Notes under the pieces: generated by a model | Seen by the model: only the letters and a program-made list of their open reading frames with translations | What the model was told of the DNA's origin: nothing | Database searches by the model: none | Position numbers and translations under genes: made by a program | In this document: piece after piece, positions 1 to 6,753 of the stretch | Layout: each line of letters begins with the position of its first letter | Position numbering within the stretch: the stretch's first letter is position 1 | NCBI GenBank assembly: GCA_029560455.1 | Contig: JAKQKW010000065.1 | Location: 1-9,796, forward strand | DNA length: 9,796 nucleotides | Reading direction: 5' to 3' | Source of the DNA: Candidatus Rifleibacteriota bacterium | Lineage (GTDB): Bacteria; Riflebacteria; Ozemobacteria; Ozemobacterales; Ozemobacteraceae

Positions 1-95
1 TTGATTACCGGCCGGTCAGCTTCGGTGGCGAAAGCGGCGCTGAAACTGAATACAAATGCCAGCAGAACAAATACAGCGGTTAATCTTTTAAGCAT
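1..95 (-). CDS. Exported protein, N-terminal fragment (cut by window edge)
   Basis: This is the first 31 codons of a minus-strand gene that continues past the left edge. The translation begins MLKRLTAVFVLLAF and is a textbook Sec signal peptide: a positively charged start (K3, R4), a hydrophobic core of about 15 residues, and a probable signal peptidase I site after Ala-Phe-Ala at residues 21-23, followed by TEADRP. The start is well supported because AAGGGAG lies 7 bases upstream of the ATG, and a -35/-10 pair lies further upstream. The mature protein is almost wholly outside the window, so function cannot be inferred. It is divergent from the gene at 220. Confidence 0.8.
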   Translation of the reverse strand, partial: MLKRLTAVFVLLAFVFSFSAAFATEADRPVI

Positions 96-125
96 TGTTA
101 ACTCCCTTAGCAAATTTTCTTTTCT

Positions 126-153
126 ATTTTAACAGATAAAAAAAAATCCGCAA
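126..153 (-). promoter_or_regulatory. Sigma70-like promoter for the exported-protein gene at 1-95
   Basis: On the minus strand a TTGCGG -35 (148-153) and a TAAAAT -10 (126-131) are separated by 16 bases, with an A/T-rich spacer. Transcription would start near 118-120, about 25 bases ahead of the ATG and just ahead of the AAGGGAG ribosome site. It sits back to back with the plus-strand promoter at 177-185. Confidence 0.55.
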
Positions 154-176
154 GAGGCACGGCCGGCTATTTTTTC

Positions 177-185
177 TGATATAAT
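177..185 (+). promoter_or_regulatory. Extended -10 promoter for the receiver/ATP-grasp gene
   Basis: A consensus TATAAT (180-185) is preceded by TG one base upstream (177-178), which makes an extended -10 element. No good -35 is visible at the expected distance, as is common for extended -10 promoters. Transcription would begin near 192, giving a leader of about 28 bases that carries the GGAG ribosome site at 211-214. Confidence 0.6.
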
Positions 186-219
186 TCTGCAAAATCTTCG
201 AGACATACCCGGAGTCACG

Positions 220-3200
220 ATGCCAAAAGAAGAATTGATGCAGGTCTTTAAAAAGTACAAATCAGACAGCGAAATTTTCCATGATCTGATGCGTTTCAAG
301 GTTCGCGAACTGCTGCTGGTCGCAACCGTTTACGATGCCTTCTCCCTCGAACAGGACGGCCTGCTGGCCGAAAAGATTTTCGGCGAATACTTCAATCTGA
401 ACCTGACGAGCGCCCCGCGCATCACCAGTGTCACCTCTGCCGACGAAGCGCTTGAAATACTGCAGAAAAAAGAATTCGATCTGGTCGTGGTAATCAGCCG
501 CCTGCGCAAAACCGATACGATCAACGCCGGTTCGAAGATAAAAAAGCAGTGGCCAAGACTGCCGATTCTTCTGCTGCTCAACGACAATACCGACCTGGTG
601 GCCGCCGACAGCGGCAGCGACCTCTGGGAACAATACGACAACGTTTTCGTCTGGAACGGCGCCTCTGAAATTTTCCTGGCGATGATCAAATACATCGAAG
701 ACCGCCTCAATGCCGACAAAGACACGCAGATTGCCCAGGTTCGCATCATTCTTCTGGTCGAAGACTCGGTGCGCTATTATTCGCGCTACCTGCCGCATCT
801 TTATTCTGAACTGATACGCCAGACAACCAAACTGGTCGAAGAAGAACTGCAGGAAGAAACCAAAAAGGTGCTGCGCATGCGCTGTCGCCCGAAAATCATT
901 CTGGCCACCAACTACGAAGAGGCGATGGAGCAGTTCGAATATTTTAAAGATTACCTGCTCTGCGTCATCTCTGACGTAAAATACAAAAAAGACGGGGTTC
1001 TCGACGATCAGGCTGGTCTCAAGCTCGCCAAAGCGCTCAAAGAACTGCAGCCGGATCTACCAATTCTTCTGCAGTCTTCGGAAGCGAATATCGAGAGTGC
1101 TGCAAACCGACTCGGGGCCTCTTTTGTGCACAAAGAATCGCAGTTCCTTTCCAAGCGACTGTCTAAGTTCTTCTACCGTAACCTCGGTTTTGGCGACTTC
1201 GTTTTCAGAAACGCCCAGGGCCAGGAAATAACGCGGGCAAGGACCATGGCAGATTTTCGCAACTGCCTGCGCATCGTGCCTGCCGAGTCGATCGAGTTTC
1301 ATGCCAGCCGCAATCACTTTTCGACCTGGCTGCTGGCACGTGGTGAAGTTCAAACAGCCAAGGTCGTTTCACGCATTCACGTTAACGAGTTCGACGAGGT
1401 CGAGTCGCTGCGCGACTTTCTGATCAATATGGGCAACTGGGTTTTCAGAATGAAGACCCGTGGTAAGGTCATTTCGTTCGACAAGTCGTTTATCGGCGAA
1501 AACCGACATCATATCAGCAAACTGGCCGAAGGTGCGATTGGCGGCAAGGGGCGCGGCATCGCGTTCATGAATTATCTGCTCTACAATTCGTCGATGCTCG
1601 AAAGCGTGCCCGATATCGTCATCAGAATACCCGAGACCTTCATTATCGGCGTCGATGAATTCACCAACTTTATTACCACCAATGATCTGGCCGATTTCGT
1701 CGTGTCAGAGAAGAATTATGACAACTTAAAGAAACGCTTTCTCGACAGCCGTCTGTCTGAAAAGATTCTCAACCGGCTGCGCATCGTGCTGCAGAAGGTT
1801 ACTTACCCGCTGGCAGTGCGTTCTTCAGGTGTTCTTGAAGACGCGGTTTCGCACTCGATGTCGGGGCTTTACGAAACGTTTTTCATTCCGAACAACCACC
1901 CAGACCCGGAAGTGCGCCTCAAGCAACTCGAAGAAGCGATCAAGCTGGTTTACGCCTCGGTTTATTCAAATGAAGCACGCGAATATTACGATGCGATTCA
2001 ATACAACATCGAAGAAGAAAAAATGGCGGTCGTTATTCAGCAGATCGTCGGCCGCCGTTACGGCACCCGCTTTTATCCGCTGATCAGCGGGGTGGGGCAA
2101 TCATACAACTATTACCCGTATTCTTACATGGCACCTGAAGACGGTGTCGGCATGCTGGTTCTCGGATTGGGGCGCCAGGTGGTTGGCGGCGGGCCGTCGT
2201 TCCGGTTCTGCCCGACTTACCCGAAACTTGAGATGCTGACGCCCGAAGAACTGGTCAGAAACTCGCAGCGCAATTTCCTTGCACTGGACATGGAAAAAAA
2301 CACCGTTAACCTGTTTGCCGGCGAAGATGCAACACTGATCAAGCTCGATCTTAAAACGGCCGAAGAAGACGGTACTCTCGCTGATGTTTCATCAACCTGG
2401 AATTTCGAAGACGGTCGCCTTGAACCTGGTATTATGAGCAGAGGCCCGAGAGTAATAAACTTTGCAAACATTCTGCAATACGAAACATACCCGCTGGCAC
2501 GCGCGATCAAGCATATTCTCAATGTTTCGAACGAAGCCCTCGAAGCCCCGGTAGAAATTGAATTCGCTGTTGATGTCGACAATGAGGGGTCTTCGAGCCC
2601 GGTCTTTTATCTGCTGCAGCTCAAACACATGCTGCGTGATTCTGATGAATTCAGCATCAATAAGGCTGATATAAAGCGCGATCAGCTGATGCTGTATGCT
2701 GACAACGGCATGGGCAACGGCCGCATTGAAGAAATCGCCGACGTGGTCTGGATCGACCCCGATGTTTTTGACAAATCGTGCACCGAAGAAATGGCGCTAG
2801 AAGTGCAGGCTCTGAATGTAAAACTCAGGGAAAGCGGCCGACGCTACATTCTGCTCGGCCCGGGCCGCTGGGGCACGCGTGACCGCTGGCTCGGCATTCC
2901 GATTACCTGGCCGCAGGCTTCCTATGCCAAGGTTATTGTCGAGTATTCGCTCGAGGGTTTCAGGGTCGACGCCTCGATGGGTTCGCATTTTTTCCATAAC
3001 GTCACGACGATGAACATCGGCTATTTCTCGGTCCGACAGGATTCAGGCGAAGGCTTCATCGACTGGAACTGGCTGCGCGGCCAACCTGTTGCTGAAAAAC
3101 TCAAATATTTCACCCACACCCGCCTGAACTGCAGGCTTGGCGTTCTCATGGATGGCCGAAAGGGCATTTTTGCGGTCTACAAAGACCTCGAAGATTCGAA

Positions 3201-3255
3201 GCGCGTTGAAGACGAAGCTGTCGAAGTCGACAACATCAACCCAGGCATGTTCTGA
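220..3255 (+). CDS. Receiver domain - PEP synthase/PPDK-like ATP-binding protein
   Basis: A 1011-residue protein, probably cytoplasmic. Residues about 28-160 form a degenerate receiver-like fold. Residues about 174-320 form a fuller receiver with acidic pair E181-D182, candidate phosphoacceptor D252, S286/S287 and K305. Residues about 430-805 match the PEP/pyruvate-binding (PPDK N-terminal) ATP-grasp domain: GGKG at 441-444, RSSGVLED at 534-541, and an acidic and Gln-ending strand (EIEFAVD, then YLLQ at 797-800). Beyond about 830 is a conserved-looking region with GPGRWGTRDRW (880-890) and MGSHFFHN (920-927). I see no swivelling phospho-histidine domain (TGG...SH type) and no PEP-binding TIM barrel, so it is not an ordinary PEP synthase or PPDK. 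The likely role is ATP-dependent phosphotransfer or ligation controlled by a receiver; the substrate is unknown. GGAG 5 bases ahead of the ATG supports the start. It is transcribed alone, with its own promoter and terminator. Confidence 0.85.
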   Translation: MPKEELMQVFKKYKSDSEIFHDLMRFKVRELLLVATVYDAFSLEQDGLLAEKIFGEYFNLNLTSAPRITSVTSADEALEILQKKEFDLVVVISRLRKTDTINAGSKIKKQWPRLPILLLLNDNTDLVAADSGSDLWEQYDNVFVWNGASEIFLAMIKYIEDRLNADKDTQIAQVRIILLVEDSVRYYSRYLPHLYSELIRQTTKLVEEELQEETKKVLRMRCRPKIILATNYEEAMEQFEYFKDYLLCVISDVKYKKDGVLDDQAGLKLAKALKELQPDLPILLQSSEANIESAANRLGASFVHKESQFLSKRLSKFFYRNLGFGDFVFRNAQGQEITRARTMADFRNCLRIVPAESIEFHASRNHFSTWLLARGEVQTAKVVSRIHVNEFDEVESLRDFLINMGNWVFRMKTRGKVISFDKSFIGENRHHISKLAEGAIGGKGRGIAFMNYLLYNSSMLESVPDIVIRIPETFIIGVDEFTNFITTNDLADFVVSEKNYDNLKKRFLDSRLSEKILNRLRIVLQKVTYPLAVRSSGVLEDAVSHSMSGLYETFFIPNNHPDPEVRLKQLEEAIKLVYASVYSNEAREYYDAIQYNIEEEKMAVVIQQIVGRRYGTRFYPLISGVGQSYNYYPYSYMAPEDGVGMLVLGLGRQVVGGGPSFRFCPTYPKLEMLTPEELVRNSQRNFLALDMEKNTVNLFAGEDATLIKLDLKTAEEDGTLADVSSTWNFEDGRLEPGIMSRGPRVINFANILQYETYPLARAIKHILNVSNEALEAPVEIEFAVDVDNEGSSSPVFYLLQLKHMLRDSDEFSINKADIKRDQLMLYADNGMGNGRIEEIADVVWIDPDVFDKSCTEEMALEVQALNVKLRESGRRYILLGPGRWGTRDRWLGIPITWPQASYAKVIVEYSLEGFRVDASMGSHFFHNVTTMNIGYFSVRQDSGEGFIDWNWLRGQPVAEKLKYFTHTRLNCRLGVLMDGRKGIFAVYKDLEDSKRVEDEAVEVDNINPGMF

Positions 3256-3278
3256 TCTTAGAACCTTAACCAGGTTGC

Positions 3279-3323
3279 AGCAATATCCCCTTCACGACAA
3301 AGCTGGAGGGGATATTGCTTTTT
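3279..3323 (+). terminator. Rho-independent terminator after the receiver/ATP-grasp gene
   Basis: A perfect 13-bp stem (AGCAATATCCCCT at 3279-3291 with its complement at 3307-3319) encloses a 15-base loop and runs into TTTTT at 3319-3323. It lies 24 bases past the stop codon and insulates the large gene from the rhodanese gene downstream. Confidence 0.9.
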
Positions 3324-3386
3324 CGGGTGGGGTTATGGTAGATTATTTCGTAATACTTTGAATTACCAAATCTGGAGATGTGCACT

Positions 3387-3746
3387 ATGGACTCTACGCA
3401 GCTGATAATAATTGCGGCGATAATCATCTTTTTCGTGCTGAAAAAGCTGGGGCAGGTCAGCCCGGCGAAGGCACGCGAACTTGTCGCTGCCGGTGCCCTG
3501 ATTGTCGACGTGCGCTCGCCCGGCGAATTTGCGGAAGGGCACGTTGCCAGCGCGGTCAATATTCCCCTAGATGTGGTCGGGCAGAAAATCGGCGGCCATG
3601 TAAAAGACAAAAATCAGCCGATCCTCGTCTATTGTTTGAGTGGCAGCAGATCGGCTCTGGCTAAGCGAATCATCAGGGGGCAGGGTTTCACCGAGGTGCA
3701 TAATCTCGGGTCAGTTTTTCGGGCCCGAAGTATTGTCGGGGAGTGA
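3387..3746 (+). CDS. Membrane-anchored single-domain rhodanese
   Basis: A 119-residue protein. Residues 5-18 form one hydrophobic anchor (QLIIIAAIIIFFVL) followed by KK, so the domain is probably held at the inner membrane. The rest is a rhodanese fold: DVRSPGEFAEGHVASAVNIP (41-60) and the active loop CLSGSR (83-88) with catalytic Cys83. The C-terminus reads HNLGSVFRARSIV, consistent with an intact small rhodanese. The family carries sulfane sulfur as a cysteine persulfide and passes it to thiols or partner proteins; no partner is identifiable here. An ATG at 3378 is in frame, but GGAG (3374-3377) would abut it directly, whereas the ATG at 3387 lies 9 bases from that site, so I prefer 3387. 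There is no close-set operon partner: the next gene has its own promoter. Confidence 0.88.
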   Translation: MDSTQLIIIAAIIIFFVLKKLGQVSPAKARELVAAGALIVDVRSPGEFAEGHVASAVNIPLDVVGQKIGGHVKDKNQPILVYCLSGSRSALAKRIIRGQGFTEVHNLGSVFRARSIVGE

Positions 3747-3771
3747 GAACGGCAAAAGTTTTGGGCGGGCA

Positions 3772-3800
3772 TTGCCACAATTGAGGTTTTCGGGTAAACT
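3772..3800 (+). promoter_or_regulatory. Sigma70-like promoter for the two-TM protein gene
   Basis: TTGCCA (3772-3777) and TAAACT (3795-3800) are separated by exactly 17 bases, a near-consensus sigma70 arrangement. The start of transcription would be near 3807. An in-frame GTG at 3801 would then precede the transcript, which favours the ATG at 3840 as the true start of the downstream gene. Confidence 0.6.
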
Positions 3801-3839
3801 GTGCCGGTCTGGCATCTGAATACAGGCTGCAATTGGGTA

Positions 3840-4433
3840 ATGACCACCTCAACCATCTCAGAACTATTAAAAGGCCGTTACGAGTTCACCCGCGACGGCA
3901 AGGCGATCATCGACATCAGCGTCGAGTCGATCGGCGATCTGTTCAACAGTTTTGACAAGAAAGCCACTTTTACGCGCCGCGAACTCGATCAGGATTTTGT
4001 CGACTACGTTGTCGGCTGTGTCAAGGAGCTCGGCGATGTCGATTTTGTCGTGCGCATTACCATCGACCAGGAATACAACATGCTGCAGGAAAACATTCTG
4101 CGCAAGGCCATGGTTAACCATTTTCTCTTTCAGGATGACCTGGAGAAGCGTAATCTGCGCAAGGAGTTCAGGAAATTTTCATTTCTGATGACGCTGGGCA
4201 TTATTCTGATGCTGGTTGTCTCGGTTTATCGTCTGCCTGAGCCTGACACAGTGGAACTCTGGAAGAAAATTGCCTATGAAGGTGTGGTAATTGCCGCCTG
4301 GGTCGCCTTCTGGGAAGCCTTTACCTCGCTGATTTTCGGTTTTACGCCTTTTTATCAGAAGAGCGGTATCTACGGCAAAATCGTGGCCGCCGAAGTCAGG
4401 GTTCTCAATAATCTCAGCCGCATCGATCTTTGA
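3840..4433 (+). CDS. Conserved-looking two-TM membrane protein, function unknown
   Basis: A 197-residue protein from the ATG at 3840. Residues 1-110 are soluble: an N-terminal stretch (KAIIDISVESIGDLFNSFD), a segment RRELDQDFVDYVVGCVKEL (46-64), then VDFVVRITI (67-75). This layout (charged R-x-L-D segment, helix, short beta strand) resembles uncharacterised bacterial proteins with a soluble domain ahead of a membrane hairpin; I know no assigned function. Two membrane segments follow, at about 113-130 and 146-167. The C-terminus (FYQKSGIYGKIVAAEVRVLN) is basic and probably cytoplasmic, as is the N-terminal domain. An in-frame GTG at 3801 would add 13 residues but overlaps the likely promoter. 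The ribosome site before 3840 is weak (TTGGGT). The MOSC gene begins 25 bases after the stop, so the two may be cotranscribed. Confidence 0.7.
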   Translation: MTTSTISELLKGRYEFTRDGKAIIDISVESIGDLFNSFDKKATFTRRELDQDFVDYVVGCVKELGDVDFVVRITIDQEYNMLQENILRKAMVNHFLFQDDLEKRNLRKEFRKFSFLMTLGIILMLVVSVYRLPEPDTVELWKKIAYEGVVIAAWVAFWEAFTSLIFGFTPFYQKSGIYGKIVAAEVRVLNNLSRIDL

Positions 4434-4458
4434 TCGATCAGCGAAAGTGAGCATCTGA

Positions 4459-4905
4459 ATGGGAAAAGTCATCGGTATTTTCATCAGTCCTGAGAGCGAC
4501 GGCGAAATTGTGCCGATCAACCTGGTCGAGGCAGTTGCTTTCAGCGGGCTGCGCGGCGATCGTAATTTTAAAGAGTCGCATGCAGCACCTGGTAATAAAA
4601 GCGCCATAACACTTATAGATGTTTCGCAGGTTCAAGCCTGCAATCACGAGCTCGGAACCAGTTATCAGCCGCACGACTTCAGACGCAATCTCGTTACTGA
4701 GGGCGTCGATCTTAATGAGCTCGTTGGCCGTGAATTCATGATTGGCAATGTCAGATTACGCGGTTACGAGCTCTGCCAGCCGTGCGGCTACATCTCGAAA
4801 AAACTTGGCCGCGACCTTCTCGGCCCGATGGACCGCCGGGGTGGCCTTCGCTGCTGGCTGCTCAGCAGTGGTGAAATCAAAATCGGTGACAAAATAACAG
4901 TTTGA
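4459..4905 (+). CDS. Stand-alone MOSC domain protein
   Basis: A 148-residue protein almost entirely covered by a MOSC domain. The family signatures are GLRGDR (30-35), RRNLVTEGVDLNELVG (75-90) and the conserved cysteine region ELCQPCGYISKKLG (104-117), with C106 the likely conserved MOSC cysteine and C109 forming a C-x-x-C. MOSC domains bind molybdenum cofactor or carry sulfur; the C-terminal domain of Moco sulfurase and the YiiM and YcbX proteins are members. Small stand-alone MOSC proteins are often found near molybdopterin genes, but none are visible here. There is no N-terminal beta-barrel extension, and no signal peptide, so it should be cytoplasmic. The ribosome site is weak (AAGTGAG about 9 bases upstream). 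It probably shares the 3772-3800 promoter with the two-TM protein gene. Confidence 0.85.
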   Translation: MGKVIGIFISPESDGEIVPINLVEAVAFSGLRGDRNFKESHAAPGNKSAITLIDVSQVQACNHELGTSYQPHDFRRNLVTEGVDLNELVGREFMIGNVRLRGYELCQPCGYISKKLGRDLLGPMDRRGGLRCWLLSSGEIKIGDKITV

Positions 4906-4930
4906 CGCTGCCGGGCTAATAAACAACAGT

Positions 4931-4979
4931 CCGGTGGCGCAACCATGTGCATTGTTGATAGACCGGGCCGCCGAACCGG
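4931..4979 (+). other. Structured intergenic element upstream of the Mpv17-like gene
   Basis: CCGGTGGCG (4931-4939) can pair with CGCC and ACCGG (4969-4972 and 4975-4979) across a two-base GA bulge, giving 9 pairs. Inside it CAAC (4940-4943) pairs with GTTG (4954-4957) around a 10-base loop. No T-run follows on the plus strand, so it is not a normal terminator for the MOSC gene. It could be a leader structure or a processing site. The A/T-rich stretch 4981-5055 that follows shows no convincing -35/-10 pair. Confidence 0.35.
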
Positions 4980-5055
4980 TAAACCAGATTTTAATTTTAC
5001 AGTTATCAATAATACTCACAAAATCAGCCAGAACATTTAAAGACAGGAAAAGAAA

Positions 5056-5592
5056 ATGGAAAGTTACGTTGCATTCGTTATCGCTCACCCGCTCGTTTCG
5101 GCCATGATTCAGTTCGCACTGCTCGGCACCCTCGGCGATGTCATCGCCAAATGGATCATCGAAAAGAAGGTCAGCGCCCCGTTCGGTTTTGGTACACTGC
5201 TGCTCAAGATGCTCGAATGGGCATTTTTAGCGATTCTTATCAAATACGCCTTCAGCGGCTTCAACGGTTTTGTCGACAAGCTGGTCGCCGACGGCATGCT
5301 GCCTGAACTCTCCGGCCCGATGCGCGCCTTTGCCGTATCGACCACGATGAATCTGCAGTTCGGGCCGTTTCTCGTGCTGATGCACCGCCTGCTCGACAAT
5401 ATGGTCGCCGGCGTCAAAAACTGGGCCAATCTCGACAAGGGGTTCATGTCGCTGCTCTGGTTCTGGATTCCGGCGCACACCGTCACTTTCAGCCTGCCAA
5501 AGCCATACCAGATCGGCCTCGCCGCCCTCTGGTCAGTCGCCCTCGGCGTCATTCTCGGCTTCTACAACCGCCAGAAAACCAGCCCGCAGTAA
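5056..5592 (+). CDS. Mpv17/PMP22-like integral membrane protein
   Basis: A 178-residue protein with about four hydrophobic segments (roughly 14-34, 46-66, 97-114, 130-146/153-170). The order of motifs parallels the eukaryotic Mpv17/PMP22 family: an early helix with LGTLGDVIAKWIIEKK (23-38), like the family's G-L-GD-xx-x-Q; FGPFLVLMHRLLD (102-114), like VGP...WY..LD; and FWIPAHTVTFSLP (136-148) followed by W159, like the signature W-x-x-WP-x-x-Q-x-x-NF-x-x-VP...W. The spacing and length (Mpv17 is about 176 residues) agree. Mpv17 and relatives are linked to small-molecule channels of mitochondrial and peroxisomal membranes; the bacterial role is unknown. The assignment is from remembered motifs and is not a database hit. 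AGGAAAAG 4-11 bases ahead supports the ATG. It stands alone, 150 bases from the MOSC gene, and a terminator candidate follows. Confidence 0.68.
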   Translation: MESYVAFVIAHPLVSAMIQFALLGTLGDVIAKWIIEKKVSAPFGFGTLLLKMLEWAFLAILIKYAFSGFNGFVDKLVADGMLPELSGPMRAFAVSTTMNLQFGPFLVLMHRLLDNMVAGVKNWANLDKGFMSLLWFWIPAHTVTFSLPKPYQIGLAALWSVALGVILGFYNRQKTSPQ

Positions 5593-5638
5593 TACTGAGA
5601 ATCTATATAAAAGTGTATTGAATATTTTTCACCGGTTC

Positions 5639-5671
5639 CCCGGCGCCGCCTATCAGCCGGGTTACTTTTTT
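5639..5671 (+). terminator. Candidate weak terminator after the Mpv17-like gene
   Basis: CCCGGC (5639-5644) pairs with GCCGGG (5656-5661) around an 11-base loop, and a run of six T follows at 5666-5671 after a TTAC spacer. The stem is short and the T-run is offset by four bases, so readthrough into the structured region downstream is plausible. Confidence 0.5.
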
Positions 5672-5920
5672 GCCGACAGGAGGTCAGCGATACTCGGCAG
5701 CATCAGGATAGATGATGCCGGGTGCTCCAGCAAGCAATGTTTTCATCAAGTTTTCGCTCAGCAGAACCGCTCTATCCTGCGCGGTTCTGCATAAGCACAT
5801 CCTGTGTAAAACAAGCTTACGAAAAAGTAATCCCGGCTTCTCTCTGCGCCTTGCATGAAGTTTTTCAACAGCTTTATATCGAAAAACCCGCCGGCAGTTT
5901 GTAGCTGCCGGCGGGTTTGT
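5671..5920 (+). ncRNA. Candidate structured non-coding RNA with kissing loops
   Basis: This 250-base gene-free stretch holds two strong hairpins and ends at a terminator. Hairpin 1 pairs 5691-5704 with 5711-5724 (13 of 14 positions, one G/A mismatch, two G-U pairs) and has loop AGGATA (5705-5710). Hairpin 2 is a perfect 10-bp stem, 5761-5770 with 5781-5790, with a ten-base loop (5771-5780) that contains TATCCT. The whole loop of hairpin 1 is complementary to the middle of loop 2, and the match extends to 9 bases (5704-5712 with 5771-5779). The G-U pairs become A/C mismatches on the opposite strand, so the plus strand is the better RNA. I recognise no known RNA family. No clear promoter is visible, so it may be processed from readthrough of the Mpv17-like transcript. 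The 60-codon ORF at 5722-5904 is rejected. Confidence 0.4.
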
Positions 5921-5922
5921 TT
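5884..5922. terminator. Bidirectional terminator between the structured region and the nitroreductase gene
   Basis: A perfect 14-bp stem (AAACCCGCCGGCAG at 5884-5897 with its complement at 5905-5918) has a 7-base loop. On the minus strand it is followed by TTTTT, ideal for ending the nitroreductase transcript about 35 bases past its stop codon. On the plus strand the arm's TTT is followed by GTTTT, so it can also end transcription coming from the left. Confidence 0.9.
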
Positions 5923-5951
5923 TATGCGTTATTAAAACAGAGATTTGACGG

Positions 5952-6575
5952 TTATTCGATGTATTTTACGAATTTTTTGAGGTCGACGGCTTCTTTGGCT
6001 TTTGGAGCCGTTTCATAATGGCCGATGGCGACCAGGGTTTCGAGATGCTGACCAGAGGCGCCGAGAATCTTTTCAAGTTCGGTTCTCGCTACCAGAGCGC
6101 CAGAAATCCAGCATGAGCCAAGGCCGGCTTCAGTTGCGGCCAGCAGCATGTTCTGCACCAGGGCGCCGGTTGCCTGAAGCTCGGGGTGGCGGCGCCATTC
6201 GGCGACCTGCTCGGCGGCGTGTTCCTTGTCGTTGATCAGATCAAAAATCGGGGCACTGTATGGCTTCGAGAAAATTGCCAGAACTGCCGGTGCATTGGCA
6301 AAAACTGACGAAAAAACTTTGATCTTGTCGAGAGTTTCTTTCTGTTCGGGCTTCAGCTTAGGAAAAAGCTTGTCGAGCTTGTCGTCGACGGCCTTGTGCA
6401 TCTTTTTGATGACATCGGCGCTGGTGACGACGCTGATCGCCCAGGGAGTCGAATTGTTCGGGCTCGGAGCGGCCAGACCGGCATGCAGGATCTTTTCGAG
6501 TGCCGGTTTGCTCACCGGTTCTGCTTTGAAACGCCGAACGGTTCTTCTCGCATAAACAAGTTTTGAAAATTCCAT
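5952..6575 (-). CDS. Nitroreductase-family FMN-dependent oxidoreductase
   Basis: A 207-residue protein covering the full nitroreductase fold. Family features are the N-terminal FMN phosphate motif RRTVRRFKAEPV (10-21), the APSPNNSTPWAI segment (36-47), the mid-protein region ending ATGALVQNMLLAATEAGLGSCWISG (135-159) with the typical GLGSCW, and the closing strand LVAIGH (181-186). Members are usually homodimers that bind FMN and use NAD(P)H to reduce nitroaromatics, quinones or other acceptors; the physiological substrate here cannot be told from sequence. There is no signal peptide, so it should be cytoplasmic. GGAGG lies 5 bases ahead of the ATG. It is a single-gene unit with an upstream extended -10 and the strong terminator at 5884-5922. 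Confidence 0.92.
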   Translation of the reverse strand: MEFSKLVYARRTVRRFKAEPVSKPALEKILHAGLAAPSPNNSTPWAISVVTSADVIKKMHKAVDDKLDKLFPKLKPEQKETLDKIKVFSSVFANAPAVLAIFSKPYSAPIFDLINDKEHAAEQVAEWRRHPELQATGALVQNMLLAATEAGLGSCWISGALVARTELEKILGASGQHLETLVAIGHYETAPKAKEAVDLKKFVKYIE

Positions 6576-6677
6576 CTCAACCTCCAGATAAAATAGATCT
6601 CACTTTTCTCAGCTTCTCACAATTTCAGGCTTTCTTCAATGCCTACCGCAAAGCAGGTTGAAAACACAGAAATAATG

Positions 6678-6686
6678 ATTCTACCA
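6678..6686 (-). promoter_or_regulatory. Possible extended -10 promoter for the nitroreductase gene
   Basis: On the minus strand TG-G-TAGAAT (reading 6686 down to 6678) forms an extended -10. No convincing -35 is present. Transcription would start near 6671, which leaves a leader of about 95 bases ahead of the ATG at 6575. I saw no known riboswitch or operator in that leader. Confidence 0.4.
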
Positions 6687-6753
6687 CCCGAAACTTAGCA
6701 CGAAACAGTTGCCTTGAAAAAAAAACTGATTACCCACCGTTACCTACCTATTA

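Noticed and set aside
262..798. 178-codon minus-strand ORF inside the receiver/ATP-grasp gene
   Set aside because: It is antisense to the receiver domains, which have a clear protein pattern. It has no ribosome site or domain.
220..3255. Ordinary PEP synthase (ppsA) or PPDK (ppdK)
   Set aside because: Only the ATP-binding domain matches. I find neither the phospho-histidine swivel motif nor the PEP/pyruvate barrel, and receiver domains occupy the N-terminus.
3387..4905. A rhodanese/MOSC sulfur-transfer operon
   Set aside because: A good promoter and an unrelated two-TM protein gene separate the two, so a dedicated functional pair is not supported by the layout.
5722..5904. 60-codon plus-strand ORF in the gap before the nitroreductase gene
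   Set aside because: It starts inside hairpin 1, runs through hairpin 2 and ends inside the terminator stem. It has no proper ribosome site and no protein-like pattern. RNA structure explains the region better.
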